From: an uncultured Pseudomonadales bacterium
GTDB lineage: Bacteria > Pseudomonadota > Gammaproteobacteria > Pseudomonadales > Porticoccaceae
Length of the DNA stretch: 6,549 bases
Direction of reading: 5' to 3'
Assembly (NCBI GenBank): GCA_937998635.1
Contig: CALLDA010000039.1
Span: 1 to 6,549 of the forward strand
The notes under the pieces are model-generated. The model saw nothing but the letters and a program-made list of their open reading frames with translations. It did no database searches and had not been told where the DNA came from. This document shows positions 1 through 6,310 of the stretch, one piece after another; the first letter of the stretch is position 1; each line of letters starts with the position of its first letter. The position numbers and the translations under genes were made by a program.

Positions 1-1679
1 ACTGGTTCGATATCATAGTCTTCCAAGCCTGCTAATTGTGCAGCGGCTTTGAGAGCGTCCTGCAGACCCCCCAGCTCATCCACCAGGCCGAGTTTCCTGG
101 CCTGGGCACCGGTCCAGACTCTGCCCTGGGCGATACTATGAACCTCTTCGCTGGGCATGTCGCGTCCAGTGGCGACCAGATCCAGAAATTGTTGGTAAAT
201 ATTGTCGACATTGAGCTGAATGATACGACTGGCCTGTTCATTCATGGGGCGGTCGAGGCGATAGATATCAGCCAGGGGCGCGGTGCTGACACCATCACTA
301 TGGATGCCCAGGGATTTAAAGGTTTGCTCGAAGGTTGGAATTAAACCAAAAACTCCGATGGAGCCGGTAAGAGTCGTTGGTGAGGCCCAGATCTGATCGA
401 CATCAGCAGCGATCCAATAGCCACCTGAAGCGGCCAGCGAACCCATGGATACCACCACCGGTATTCCCGATTTGCGGGTTAGATCGATTTCCTGGCGAAT
501 AACCTCGGATGCGAAAGCACTACCGCCGGGGCTGTCAACGCGAATAACCAGGGCTTTGATGTGATCATTATCACGGGCCTGCTGGAGTAGCTGGCTTAGG
601 GTGGCGCTGCCGATATTGCCTTCGAATTGTTTGCCATCGTAGATGGTGCCTCTAGCAATAATGAGGCCTACCTTAGCTTCACTTTGTTTGGTCTCGGGCT
701 TAATCCGCTGGTGAAATAAGTATTCCTGGTAGCCGATCTTAAGGTAGCTGTGTTTATCATCGGGGTCTTCACCAGCGAGAGATTGCAGGTGTTCGAGTAG
801 CGCCGGGCGGGTGCTGATTCGATCAATGAGTCCGGATTCCAGGGCTAGCCTGGCAGCGCTGCCTCCGGTTTGCTGGAGATTGTTTCCCATATTGCTGATA
901 TAAGTGTCGATTGCCCCGGCGGGCAGGGCGCGGTTGGTTTCAACCTGTGAGGTGTAGGCCAGCCACAATTCATTAATCCATGACCGGGTTTGTTGTTTCG
1001 AGTGCTCGGACATGTCATTGCGGATAAAAGGCTCCACCGCATCTTTGAAATCGCCCACCTTGAAAACGTGGAAGTTAATGCCGAGTTTGTCCGCACCCTC
1101 TTTAAAGTAGGAGCGGTAGGCACCATAGCCGGTGACGAGCACCGTACCCATGGGGTTGAGGTGTATTTCGTCAGCGAAACTGGCTAGATAATATTGTTCC
1201 TGAGACAAATTGCTGGCTGTGGCAATAAGTGGTTTGCCGCTGGTCTTAAAGCGGGTAAGTGCTGCGCCCAATATATTGAGTTTGGTGAGGCCGCCACCGG
1301 CGAGGAAATCAAGCTCTAGCACCAGGCCGGTAATACGTGGATCCTGACTTGCGTCATCAATGGCTTCTACCAGATCGCCGAGTAATGTTTCACTGGCGTG
1401 AGCGGCGCTTTGCTCCATCAATTGGGCCAGAGGGTCAGAGTAGTTAAGTTGTTCAACCAGCATGCCCGATGGAGCAATTGTCATGAATGCCTTAGGGGGT
1501 AATGGGCGCAGATTACTGCTGAACATACTGCCGATGATAACGAGGAAAATCACCAGGAACAGTACATTAATGGCTGATCGAAGAAATTTTCCGATCCCGC
1601 CTATCAGCGAGAACAAGCGACGGATGAAGCCGGGTTTCTTACCTGATTTACCGTTGGAGTGGGTACTGTCGTCAGCCAT
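1..1679 (-). CDS. sppA: Signal peptide peptidase SppA, 67K type (3' end outside window)
   Basis: SppA is an inner-membrane serine protease that cleaves leftover signal peptides in the bilayer, using a Ser/Lys dyad. The reverse strand reads open from ATG at 1679 to the window edge, giving 559 codons. The E. coli protein is about 618 residues, so roughly 60 C-terminal residues are missing. A basic cytoplasmic N-terminus (about 1-35) precedes one membrane anchor (about 36-53). The catalytic lysine is K212 in the motif DFKDAVEPF of the N-terminal half. The nucleophile is S418 in MGSLAASGGYW of the C-terminal half, followed by TLTGSIGVFG. The two halves are the tandem peptidase S49 domains of the long bacterial form, as opposed to the short 36K type. 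A weak ribosome site (GAG, six bases before ATG) fits. It lies 58 bases downstream of the DUF2069 gene on the same strand and is probably the last gene of the arsC-led operon. No frameshift was seen. Confidence 0.96.
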   Translation of the reverse strand, partial: MADDSTHSNGKSGKKPGFIRRLFSLIGGIGKFLRSAINVLFLVIFLVIIGSMFSSNLRPLPPKAFMTIAPSGMLVEQLNYSDPLAQLMEQSAAHASETLLGDLVEAIDDASQDPRITGLVLELDFLAGGGLTKLNILGAALTRFKTSGKPLIATASNLSQEQYYLASFADEIHLNPMGTVLVTGYGAYRSYFKEGADKLGINFHVFKVGDFKDAVEPFIRNDMSEHSKQQTRSWINELWLAYTSQVETNRALPAGAIDTYISNMGNNLQQTGGSAARLALESGLIDRISTRPALLEHLQSLAGEDPDDKHSYLKIGYQEYLFHQRIKPETKQSEAKVGLIIARGTIYDGKQFEGNIGSATLSQLLQQARDNDHIKALVIRVDSPGGSAFASEVIRQEIDLTRKSGIPVVVSMGSLAASGGYWIAADVDQIWASPTTLTGSIGVFGLIPTFEQTFKSLGIHSDGVSTAPLADIYRLDRPMNEQASRIIQLNVDNIYQQFLDLVATGRDMPSEEVHSIAQGRVWTGAQARKLGLVDELGGLQDALKAAAQLAGLEDYDIEP

Positions 1680-1709
1680 GACTATCTCATCTCTATTGGA
1701 GGGTATGGA

Positions 1710-1724
1710 GTTTTGTGTCAAAAC
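1710..1724. repeat. 15-base palindrome between the DUF2069 gene and sppA
   Basis: Arms GTTTTG and CAAAAC (6 bp, perfect) flank a 3-base centre. It sits just after the DUF2069 stop codon and about 30 bases before the sppA start. It could be a protein-binding site or a small RNA hairpin in the arsC-DUF2069-sppA transcript. It is too short and too AT-rich to call a terminator. The minus strand across it also contains TTGACA (1721 to 1716), but no good -10 box follows. Confidence 0.3.
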
Positions 1725-1737
1725 GAAAATGCCGGGA

Positions 1738-2151
1738 CTATTGCTCAGCACCTGGACCCGGGTTTCCCAGATTCAAATGTTGATTGGCACGCAGCCAACG
1801 GCTGTACATCATCGCGCTTATAAATAGTAATACAACTGCTACCAGGGCCGATATGCTGAACAGGGTTTTATCCGCTTCGTAGAGGTTGGTGACGATAACG
1901 GTGAAATAAAGTAAGGATACAAAACATAGCATGATCAGACTGCGATGATCTTCACGATATAGACCAGGCAGGAAAATCAGTAGCGGGATAATGGCTATGA
2001 GGAGTAGTAGGGGGTCGGTTCCGCCCAGTAATCCATCGCAGAGTAAGCTCAGGATTAGGCCCAGGTAAGCCATCCAGGCGGTAACTTTTGCCAGCCTGAG
2101 CTTGCGGGTGGTATCGCTAAAGAGGGTGGATGGCAACAGGGAGAATGGCAA
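1738..2151 (-). CDS. DUF2069 family four-helix inner-membrane protein
   Basis: This is a small hydrophobic protein of 137 residues whose function is not known. Four membrane segments are visible at about 23-42, 47-64, 71-89 and 98-117. They end in a YSRW motif typical of the DUF2069 family, followed by a short polar tail. No ATG precedes the first helix. I chose TTG at 2151 because GGAG (2160 to 2157) lies five bases before it. An in-frame TTG at 2166 would add five residues but has no comparable ribosome site. The gene begins about 20 bases after the arsC stop codon on the same strand, so the two are very likely co-transcribed. From memory, pseudomonads carry DUF2069 and arsC genes close together with wrbA between them; wrbA is absent here. 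Family assignment is fairly sure, the exact start less so. Confidence 0.85.
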   Translation of the reverse strand: MPFSLLPSTLFSDTTRKLRLAKVTAWMAYLGLILSLLCDGLLGGTDPLLLLIAIIPLLIFLPGLYREDHRSLIMLCFVSLLYFTVIVTNLYEADKTLFSISALVAVVLLFISAMMYSRWLRANQHLNLGNPGPGAEQ

Positions 2152-2171
2152 AGTGACTCCAGGCAACAGTC

Positions 2172-2516
2172 TTAAAGAATCTCAAGTACGGCTTCGGGAG
2201 GTCTGCCCAGAGCGGCTTTTTCACCGTTGATAACAATAGGTCGCTCGATCAATTTTGGATGTTTGACCATGAAGTCAATGAGTTGCTCGTCACTCAGATC
2301 CGGATTTTTAAGCGTATTCTCCTTATAAGCAGCCTCCCCTTTGCGCAGTAATTGGCGAGCACTGAGGCCGAGCTTGCCGAGCAGCGTTGTCAGCGTGGCC
2401 TTGTCAGGCGGTGTTTCCAGGTAGAGGATGATGTCTGGTTCTATACCTTTATCGACCAGTAATTGCAGAGTTTGTCGTGACTTGGAACAGCGCGGATTGT
2501 GGTAAATGGTGATCAT
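2172..2516 (-). CDS. arsC: ArsC-family reductase, YfgD type (glutaredoxin-dependent arsenate reductase-like)
   Basis: This 114-residue protein has a thioredoxin fold and belongs to the ArsC/Spx family. The motif HNPRCSKSR places the catalytic cysteine at C10. The arginines that bind the oxyanion in plasmid R773 ArsC have counterparts at R58, R92 (ERPIV) and R105 (GRPPEAV). The phrases YLETPPDKATL and GRPPEAVLEIL resemble E. coli YfgD more than R773 ArsC. Family members reduce arsenate with glutaredoxin and glutathione, but YfgD-type proteins are often found outside arsenic operons. Here there is no arsR, arsB or acr3 neighbour, so a role in arsenic resistance is unproven. ATG at 2516 is preceded by AGGA four bases upstream. 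It is the first gene of a minus-strand operon with the DUF2069 gene and sppA, and is divergent from yihY. Confidence 0.93.
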   Translation of the reverse strand: MITIYHNPRCSKSRQTLQLLVDKGIEPDIILYLETPPDKATLTTLLGKLGLSARQLLRKGEAAYKENTLKNPDLSDEQLIDFMVKHPKLIERPIVINGEKAALGRPPEAVLEIL

Positions 2517-2525
2517 GGCATCCTG

Positions 2526-2531
2526 TATAAT
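2526..2531 (+). promoter_or_regulatory. Possible -10 box of the yihY promoter
   Basis: A perfect TATAAT on the plus strand, directly preceded by TG, lies about 70 bases before the yihY start in the short divergent gap. No convincing -35 hexamer is found at the normal spacing, because that region is the start of arsC on the other strand. It would give a leader of about 60 bases that includes the 17-bp duplication. The AT-rich box could also belong to a region opened for the divergent arsC promoter. I could not locate a good arsC promoter. Confidence 0.35.
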
Positions 2532-2567
2532 ATTGTGATATTTAATCGTCTATTGTAATGGCTACGC

Positions 2568-2601
2568 TCAACAAGGGCCAGAAATCAACAAGGGCCAGAA
2601 A
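2568..2601. repeat. Perfect 17-bp tandem duplication at the yihY start
   Basis: The unit TCAACAAGGGCCAGAAA occurs twice back to back (2568-2584 and 2585-2601) with no mismatch. The last base of copy two is the A of the yihY ATG. Each copy carries AAGGG, a ribosome-binding core, but only copy two is followed by ATG; copy one is followed by ATC. The result is two ribosome sites 17 bases apart, of which the second (2590-2594, six bases before ATG) is correctly placed. Confidence 0.9.
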
Positions 2602-3866
2602 TGCTATTCCCTCCGGATGCCACCTTAAGCGGCCTTAAAACGCGACTCTCGGTAAGCGCTCAGTTTTTTCAGCATCTGACATCCCGGTATATGGCTGATG
2701 GTTGTCGGGAAAGTGCCGCCGCGCTTACCTACATGAGTTTGTTTGCCGTGGTGCCTTTAATGACGCTGATGTATGCGATGTTCTCCATTATTCCCTCCTT
2801 TCAGGGCCTGGGTGAACAGGTCGAGCAACTCCTGTTCGAAAACCTGATGCCCCAGAGTGGTCTCGAAGTGCAGCAATACCTGCGTGATTTTTCGGGTCAG
2901 GCGCGAAAGCTCAGTTCGGTCGGTGGTTTTATTCTGGTCATTACCTCCTATTTGATGCTGACCAATATTGAAAAAACATTTAATCGTATCTGGGGAGCCG
3001 TGGGTGGCCGGCGTGGGCTGTCTAGCTTTTTACTGTATTGGGGGGTGTTGAGTTTTGGACCACTGTTGGTGGGTGCTGGCTTGATCATGCATACCTATCT
3101 TTTATCGTTTCAGCTTATCGTCGATGAAGTCGATGCCCTGGGTATCACGGCTTTGTTACTGGAATATTTGCCCTGGGTGATGACCTGGGCTGGTTTTACG
3201 CTGCTATTTGTAGCTATGCCCAACTGTCGGGTGGTGGGTCGTTACGCAATGATTGGCGGTTTGTTCACCATGGTTTTATTTGAGCTGGGCAAAGGTCTGT
3301 TCGGCTTTCTGGTGACCAACTCCAGTTACCACACGGTGTACGGTGCTTTTGCCATCGCGCCACTGTTTTTGCTGTGGATTTACCTGTGTTGGATGATTAT
3401 TCTTGGAGGTGCTGAGCTGGTGCGATCTCTTGAGACCTTTAATACCTCGTCCTACCGACAGTCTTTGCCCGATCTGGTGGCACTAATAATGATTTGTGCC
3501 GAATGCCTGCGTCGTCAACAAAGCGGGGCGACGCTCAGTGACCGAGACATGATTAGTCTCGGACTTCAAGAAGAGCAGTGGCGTAGCTTACGAACTATCT
3601 TATTGGCACGGCAGATCCTGATGATCACCGATCACAATACCTATGTGCTGGCCCGCGACCCTTCAGTGCTCACGGTGTGGCAATTGAACAAGATGTTGCC
3701 CAACGGTGTTTCTGGAACTTGGAGCGAGGGTGAAGAGGCGATGGTTAACACTTATCCCTGGTTTCAAAAACTGGAACCCTTACTGAATCAGGCCCGTGAT
3801 GATGTTCAGTCGTTATATAGTGTTTCCTTGCAGGAGTTATTGGGTGAGCCGAAAAAAGCAGCTTAG
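2601..3866 (+). CDS. yihY: YihY/UPF0761 family inner-membrane protein, long form
   Basis: This 421-residue membrane protein belongs to the YihY family, once misannotated as ribonuclease BN (rbn). E. coli RNase BN is now known to be a different gene, and the role of YihY is not established. The membrane domain covers about 20-276 with six likely helices near 42-62, 105-122, 143-168, 189-207, 214-238 and 250-272. Family motifs include AAALTYMSLFAVVPL (39-53), IEKTFNRIWG (123-132) and YGAFAIAPLFLLWIYL (247-262). The region after about 277 is a soluble tail of some 145 residues absent from the 290-residue E. coli protein. It includes a stretch ending TYVLARDPSV that may fold as a winged helix. 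Similar tails occur in other long YihY proteins. The start is ATG with AAGGG six bases upstream, and an in-frame TAA at 2556 excludes an upstream start. It overlaps the thioredoxin-like gene downstream. Confidence 0.94.
   Translation: MLFPPDATLSGLKTRLSVSAQFFQHLTSRYMADGCRESAAALTYMSLFAVVPLMTLMYAMFSIIPSFQGLGEQVEQLLFENLMPQSGLEVQQYLRDFSGQARKLSSVGGFILVITSYLMLTNIEKTFNRIWGAVGGRRGLSSFLLYWGVLSFGPLLVGAGLIMHTYLLSFQLIVDEVDALGITALLLEYLPWVMTWAGFTLLFVAMPNCRVVGRYAMIGGLFTMVLFELGKGLFGFLVTNSSYHTVYGAFAIAPLFLLWIYLCWMIILGGAELVRSLETFNTSSYRQSLPDLVALIMICAECLRRQQSGATLSDRDMISLGLQEEQWRSLRTILLARQILMITDHNTYVLARDPSVLTVWQLNKMLPNGVSGTWSEGEEAMVNTYPWFQKLEPLLNQARDDVQSLYSVSLQELLGEPKKAA
3832..3836 (+). promoter_or_regulatory. Ribosome-binding site that sets the GTG start of the thioredoxin-like lipoprotein
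   Basis: AGGAG lies inside the last codons of yihY, seven bases before GTG at 3844. It selects this GTG over the in-frame ATG codons at 3796-3804, which would put a polar 16-residue extension before a textbook lipoprotein signal peptide. Confidence 0.8.
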
Positions 3867-4326
3867 ACCATCCAGGCTTATTGTATTTTTAGTCCTGCCA
3901 TTACTCGGGGTTTTAGCGGCTTGCGCGCCGTCCGAAGTCACTTATCCTACGCTGGAGGGTGAGCAGGTTGCACTGTCAGACTGGCATGGCACAGTGGTCT
4001 TTATCAACTATTGGGCCGAATGGTGCCGACCCTGCCGGGTGGAAATCCCGGAATTGAATGTCTTTGCAGAGCAACACGGTGATCAGGTGAAGGTCTTTTC
4101 AGTTAACTTTGATGGTGTCCAAGGCCAGGCTCTAATCGAGCAGGTGAAAGCAATGGGTATAGAGTTTGATACCTTACTAGCGGATCCTCGCAGCGCCCTT
4201 GGTGCGCCTCCGGGAGTTGCTTTGCCTGAAACGTTGGTGATTGGGCGGCAGGGGCAATTGCATAAGGTTCTGCTGGGGCCGCAGACCTTAGAGCAACTGA
4301 ACGAGGTTTTATTAGACGTGCCATAG
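3844..4326 (+). CDS. TlpA-like thioredoxin-fold lipoprotein
   Basis: This is a 160-residue thiol-disulfide protein exported and anchored as a lipoprotein. The N-terminus has basic residues (RKK, R8, R11), a hydrophobic stretch (about 12-24) and the lipobox LAAC, so Cys27 should be lipidated. Alanine at +2 means there is no Asp inner-membrane retention signal, and sorting to the outer membrane is possible. The thioredoxin domain starts with the family strand VVFINYWAEWCRPC; the redox cysteines are C61 and C64 in WCRPC, and the cis-proline is P128 in LPETLVI. Proteins of this family usually reduce or isomerise disulfides in periplasmic partners such as apocytochromes; the partner here is unknown. 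The GTG start at 3844 is supported by AGGAG seven bases before it and by the signal peptide. The first 23 bases lie within the end of yihY in another frame, which suggests translational coupling. Confidence 0.92.
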   Translation: MSRKKQLRPSRLIVFLVLPLLGVLAACAPSEVTYPTLEGEQVALSDWHGTVVFINYWAEWCRPCRVEIPELNVFAEQHGDQVKVFSVNFDGVQGQALIEQVKAMGIEFDTLLADPRSALGAPPGVALPETLVIGRQGQLHKVLLGPQTLEQLNEVLLDVP

Positions 4327-4369
4327 GGAATAAAATGGAAGAGTTTTTCCGGCTCCCATGGTCGAAACC

Positions 4370-4383
4370 GCGAGGCCCCTCGC
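4370..4383. terminator. Weak hairpin in the convergent gap
   Basis: GCGAG pairs with CTCGC around a 4-base loop. On the plus strand an ATTTTT run follows, but only after several other bases, so this is a poor intrinsic terminator for the yihY-thioredoxin operon. It lies between convergent genes and could act on either strand. The rest of the gap (4327-4446) shows no stronger terminator and no clear gene. Confidence 0.25.
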
Positions 4384-4446
4384 TGCTTATAATTTTTGTA
4401 AAGACGTATTGAGTACCCGGTAGATGCCGTTTTGGTGACTTGTTGT

Positions 4447-4830
4447 TCAGCTCGGATTAATGAATTTCACAACAGTTTCTTCAGGATCCCTGGTTTGCCC
4501 CGCCGAGTTCAGTTTGCGTAAATAACTTTCCCAGAGCTGATCGCGATTGTCGTTCAATTCCTGTAAGTAAGACCAGCTGTAAATTCCTGTGTTGTGGCCG
4601 TCATCAAATTCAATCAATAGGGCGTAGTGACCGGTGGCCTGCAAGCTGGCAATTTTGACGTTTTTCTTGCTGTGTTGCAGAACCTCCTCGCCTGGGCCGT
4701 GGCCGCGAACTTCTGCGCTGGGGGAGTGAACGCGCAGGAATTCGGCATTAAAGGTAATTGCATTACCGCCGGCGTAAATCAGTTCCAGGCTGCCATCATG
4801 CTTGTGTAGTTTGATTTTTTCAGGCGTCAT
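4447..4830 (-). CDS. DUF971 (GBBH-like N-terminal domain) protein
   Basis: This 127-residue soluble protein is made of a single DUF971 domain, also called the gamma-butyrobetaine hydroxylase-like N-terminal domain. The same domain occurs fused to eukaryotic carnitine-synthesis hydroxylases and to some Mrp/HCF101 iron-sulfur carriers. Family signatures are EFLRVHSPSAEVRGHGP (30-46) and FDDGHNTGIYSWSYL (75-89), followed by a C-terminal LWESYLRKL helix and RDPEETVVKF. There is no cysteine in the protein, so the cysteine-based zinc site of the human hydroxylase cannot form. Stand-alone members lie next to hslU in many gammaproteobacteria, and that arrangement is kept here. Its molecular role is unknown. 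ATG at 4830 has only a weak AGG about ten bases upstream. A hairpin and an AT-rich repeat separate it from hslU, so it may have its own promoter. Confidence 0.92.
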   Translation of the reverse strand: MTPEKIKLHKHDGSLELIYAGGNAITFNAEFLRVHSPSAEVRGHGPGEEVLQHSKKNVKIASLQATGHYALLIEFDDGHNTGIYSWSYLQELNDNRDQLWESYLRKLNSAGQTRDPEETVVKFINPS

Positions 4831-4876
4831 TTTGTATATGCCTAAATCCCGGGATGGCGAAAATTTCAGGGTGGAA

Positions 4877-4908
4877 ATTGATTGATAGATTGATATATAG
4901 ATATATAG
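4877..4908. repeat. Degenerate tetranucleotide tract
   Basis: Eight consecutive 4-base units with variants ATTG, ATAG and ATAT occupy 32 bases between hslU and the DUF971 gene. The order is ATTG, ATTG, ATAG, ATTG, ATAT, ATAG, ATAT, ATAG. On the minus strand it follows the hslU hairpin and supplies several TATAT-type sequences that could serve as a -10 region for the DUF971 gene. It is too degenerate to expect frequent length changes. Confidence 0.6.
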
Positions 4909-4912
4909 ACGC

Positions 4913-4946
4913 TTTAAGCGAGCAGCTTACCACTCACTCGCTTAAA
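4913..4946 (-). terminator. Hairpin immediately after hslU, possible terminator or processing site
   Basis: TTTAAGCGAG and CTCGCTTAAA form a perfect 10-bp stem around a 14-base loop, beginning four bases after the hslU stop codon. On the minus strand it is followed by AT-rich sequence without a continuous T run, so it may be a leaky terminator, or a 3' stabilising structure between hslU and the DUF971 gene. The left arm also lies in a second short palindrome, CGCTTTAAGCG (4910-4920), so alternative pairing is possible. Confidence 0.5.
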
Positions 4947-4950
4947 CATC

Positions 4951-6276
4951 CTAAAGAATAAAGCGCGATAAATCCTCATTTTTTGATAGTTCATCCAGGT
5001 GCTTGTCGACAAAGACTTCGTTGATCACTACCTTTTCATTATCCACAGCTTGATCGGTTGCCGTGAAGGAGACTTCCTCCAGCAGGCGTTCGAGAACTGT
5101 GTGCAGGCGTCGGGCACCAATATTTTCTGTGCGTTCGTTAACATGCCAGGAAATTTCAGCGATTCGACGTACGCCGTCGGCCGTGAATTCGATCGGTAAG
5201 CCTTCGGTAGCCAGTAGCTCACGGTATTGGGTCGTCAATGAAGCCTTTGGCTCAGTCAGAATCCGTTCAAAATCCTCGGCATTCAGTGATTCTAATTCGA
5301 CGCGGATCGGCAGACGACCCTGTAATTCAGGGATCAGGTCTGAAGGTTTCGAAAAGTGGAAAGCGCCGGAGGCAATAAACAGGATGTGGTCGGTTTTGAT
5401 CATACCGTATTTGGTCGAAACGGTACTGCCTTCTATCAGTGGCAAGAGATCCCGTTGCACTCCTTCGCGAGATACATCGCTGCCGGAGGTCTCGCCGCGC
5501 TTGGCGACCTTATCGATCTCGTCAATAAAGACAATGCCATTTTGCTCGGCGCTGGTCACGGCGCGGGTTTTGATGTCTTCATCATTGACCAGCTTGGCGG
5601 CTTCTTCATCGATGAGGACTTTCATGGCCTGAGTGACCGTGAGCTTGCGAGATTTGGTGCGCTCGTTGCCACCCATATTGGAAAACATGTTTTGCAACTG
5701 GCTGGTCATTTCTTCCATTCCGGGGGGAGCCATGATTTCAACGCCGATAGGCGTAGCACTGGTTTCTATTTCGATTTCTTTATCGTCCAGTTCGCCTTCG
5801 CGGAGCTTCTTGCGAAATAGTTGTCGGGTGCTGGATTCCTTGTCTTCATCTTCACCCCGTGCCGGTGGTAGCAGGGCGTCGAGAATTCGTTCTTCAGCAG
5901 CATCCTCGGCGCGCTGTTTTACTTTCTCCATGTCCTGTTCACGAAGCAGTTTCACTGCAGTTTCTGCCAGATCACGAATGATAGATTCCACATCACGCCC
6001 GACGTAACCCACTTCGGTGAATTTGGTGGCTTCCACTTTGATAAACGGTGCATTGGAGAGCCTCGCCAGGCGTCGGGCGATTTCTGTTTTACCCACCCCG
6101 GTCGGTCCGATCATAAGGATGTTTTTGGGGGTAATTTCATTGCGCAGCTCTTCGGGCAATTGCATGCGTCGCCAGCGGTTGCGCAGGGCGATAGCGACGG
6201 CACGCTTGGCTTTGTCCTGGCCAACGATGTGGCGGTCAAGTTCGTGGACAATTTCTCGGGGGGTCATGTCAGACAT
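4951..6276 (-). CDS. hslU: HslU, ATPase subunit of the HslUV protease
   Basis: HslU is the AAA+ unfoldase that recognises, unfolds and threads proteins into the HslV peptidase in the cytoplasm. The 441-residue length nearly equals that of E. coli HslU (443). Visible motifs are Walker A GPTGVGKT (57-64), the pore loop GYVGRD (90-95), Walker B with DE at 252-253 in GIVFIDEIDK, the SREGVQRDLLPLIEGSTV box (269-286), sensor 1 IASGAFH (301-307), arginine-containing LQGRLPIR (318-325) and sensor 2 GARR (387-390). The charged I-domain lies between about 110 and 240. The C-terminus LSRFIL is the tail that inserts into HslV pockets. ATG at 6276 has GGAG six bases upstream. hslV lies upstream on the same strand, but 158 bases away instead of nearly adjacent. 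Nothing appears damaged. Confidence 0.99.
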   Translation of the reverse strand: MSDMTPREIVHELDRHIVGQDKAKRAVAIALRNRWRRMQLPEELRNEITPKNILMIGPTGVGKTEIARRLARLSNAPFIKVEATKFTEVGYVGRDVESIIRDLAETAVKLLREQDMEKVKQRAEDAAEERILDALLPPARGEDEDKESSTRQLFRKKLREGELDDKEIEIETSATPIGVEIMAPPGMEEMTSQLQNMFSNMGGNERTKSRKLTVTQAMKVLIDEEAAKLVNDEDIKTRAVTSAEQNGIVFIDEIDKVAKRGETSGSDVSREGVQRDLLPLIEGSTVSTKYGMIKTDHILFIASGAFHFSKPSDLIPELQGRLPIRVELESLNAEDFERILTEPKASLTTQYRELLATEGLPIEFTADGVRRIAEISWHVNERTENIGARRLHTVLERLLEEVSFTATDQAVDNEKVVINEVFVDKHLDELSKNEDLSRFIL

Positions 6277-6310
6277 TTACTACTCCGTACAAAGTTTTGT
6301 TTCCGATTTC

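Noticed and set aside
845..1126. Minus-strand open frame (93 codons) within sppA
   Set aside because: It lies in a different frame on the same strand as sppA, whose frame is open throughout and carries the catalytic motifs.
1692..1721. TTGACA on the minus strand as a -35 box for sppA
   Set aside because: The best -10 at 18-base spacing is AATAGA, matching only three of six positions, and transcription would start only a few bases before the ATG.
1462..1827. Plus-strand open frame (121 codons) across the sppA start and DUF2069 end
   Set aside because: It is antisense to both genes. Its internal ATG at 1705 has GGAGGG, but only one base away, too close to act as a ribosome site.
2527..2532. 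TATTAT on the minus strand as the arsC -10 box
   Set aside because: Transcription would begin inside or after the AGGA ribosome site of arsC, leaving almost no leader; a promoter further upstream is more likely but none is clear.
4103..4324. Minus-strand open frame opposite the thioredoxin-like gene
   Set aside because: It is antisense to a gene with a clear WCRPC motif and has no recognisable protein features.
5063..5632. Long plus-strand open frame (189 codons) opposite hslU
   Set aside because: It is fully antisense to the well-conserved hslU, the protein is rich in Ser and Arg as expected from a shadow frame, and it has no recognisable motif.
5356..5820. Second plus-strand open frame (154 codons) opposite hslU
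   Set aside because: It mirrors the I-domain and ATPase codons of hslU and shows no domain or ribosome site of its own.
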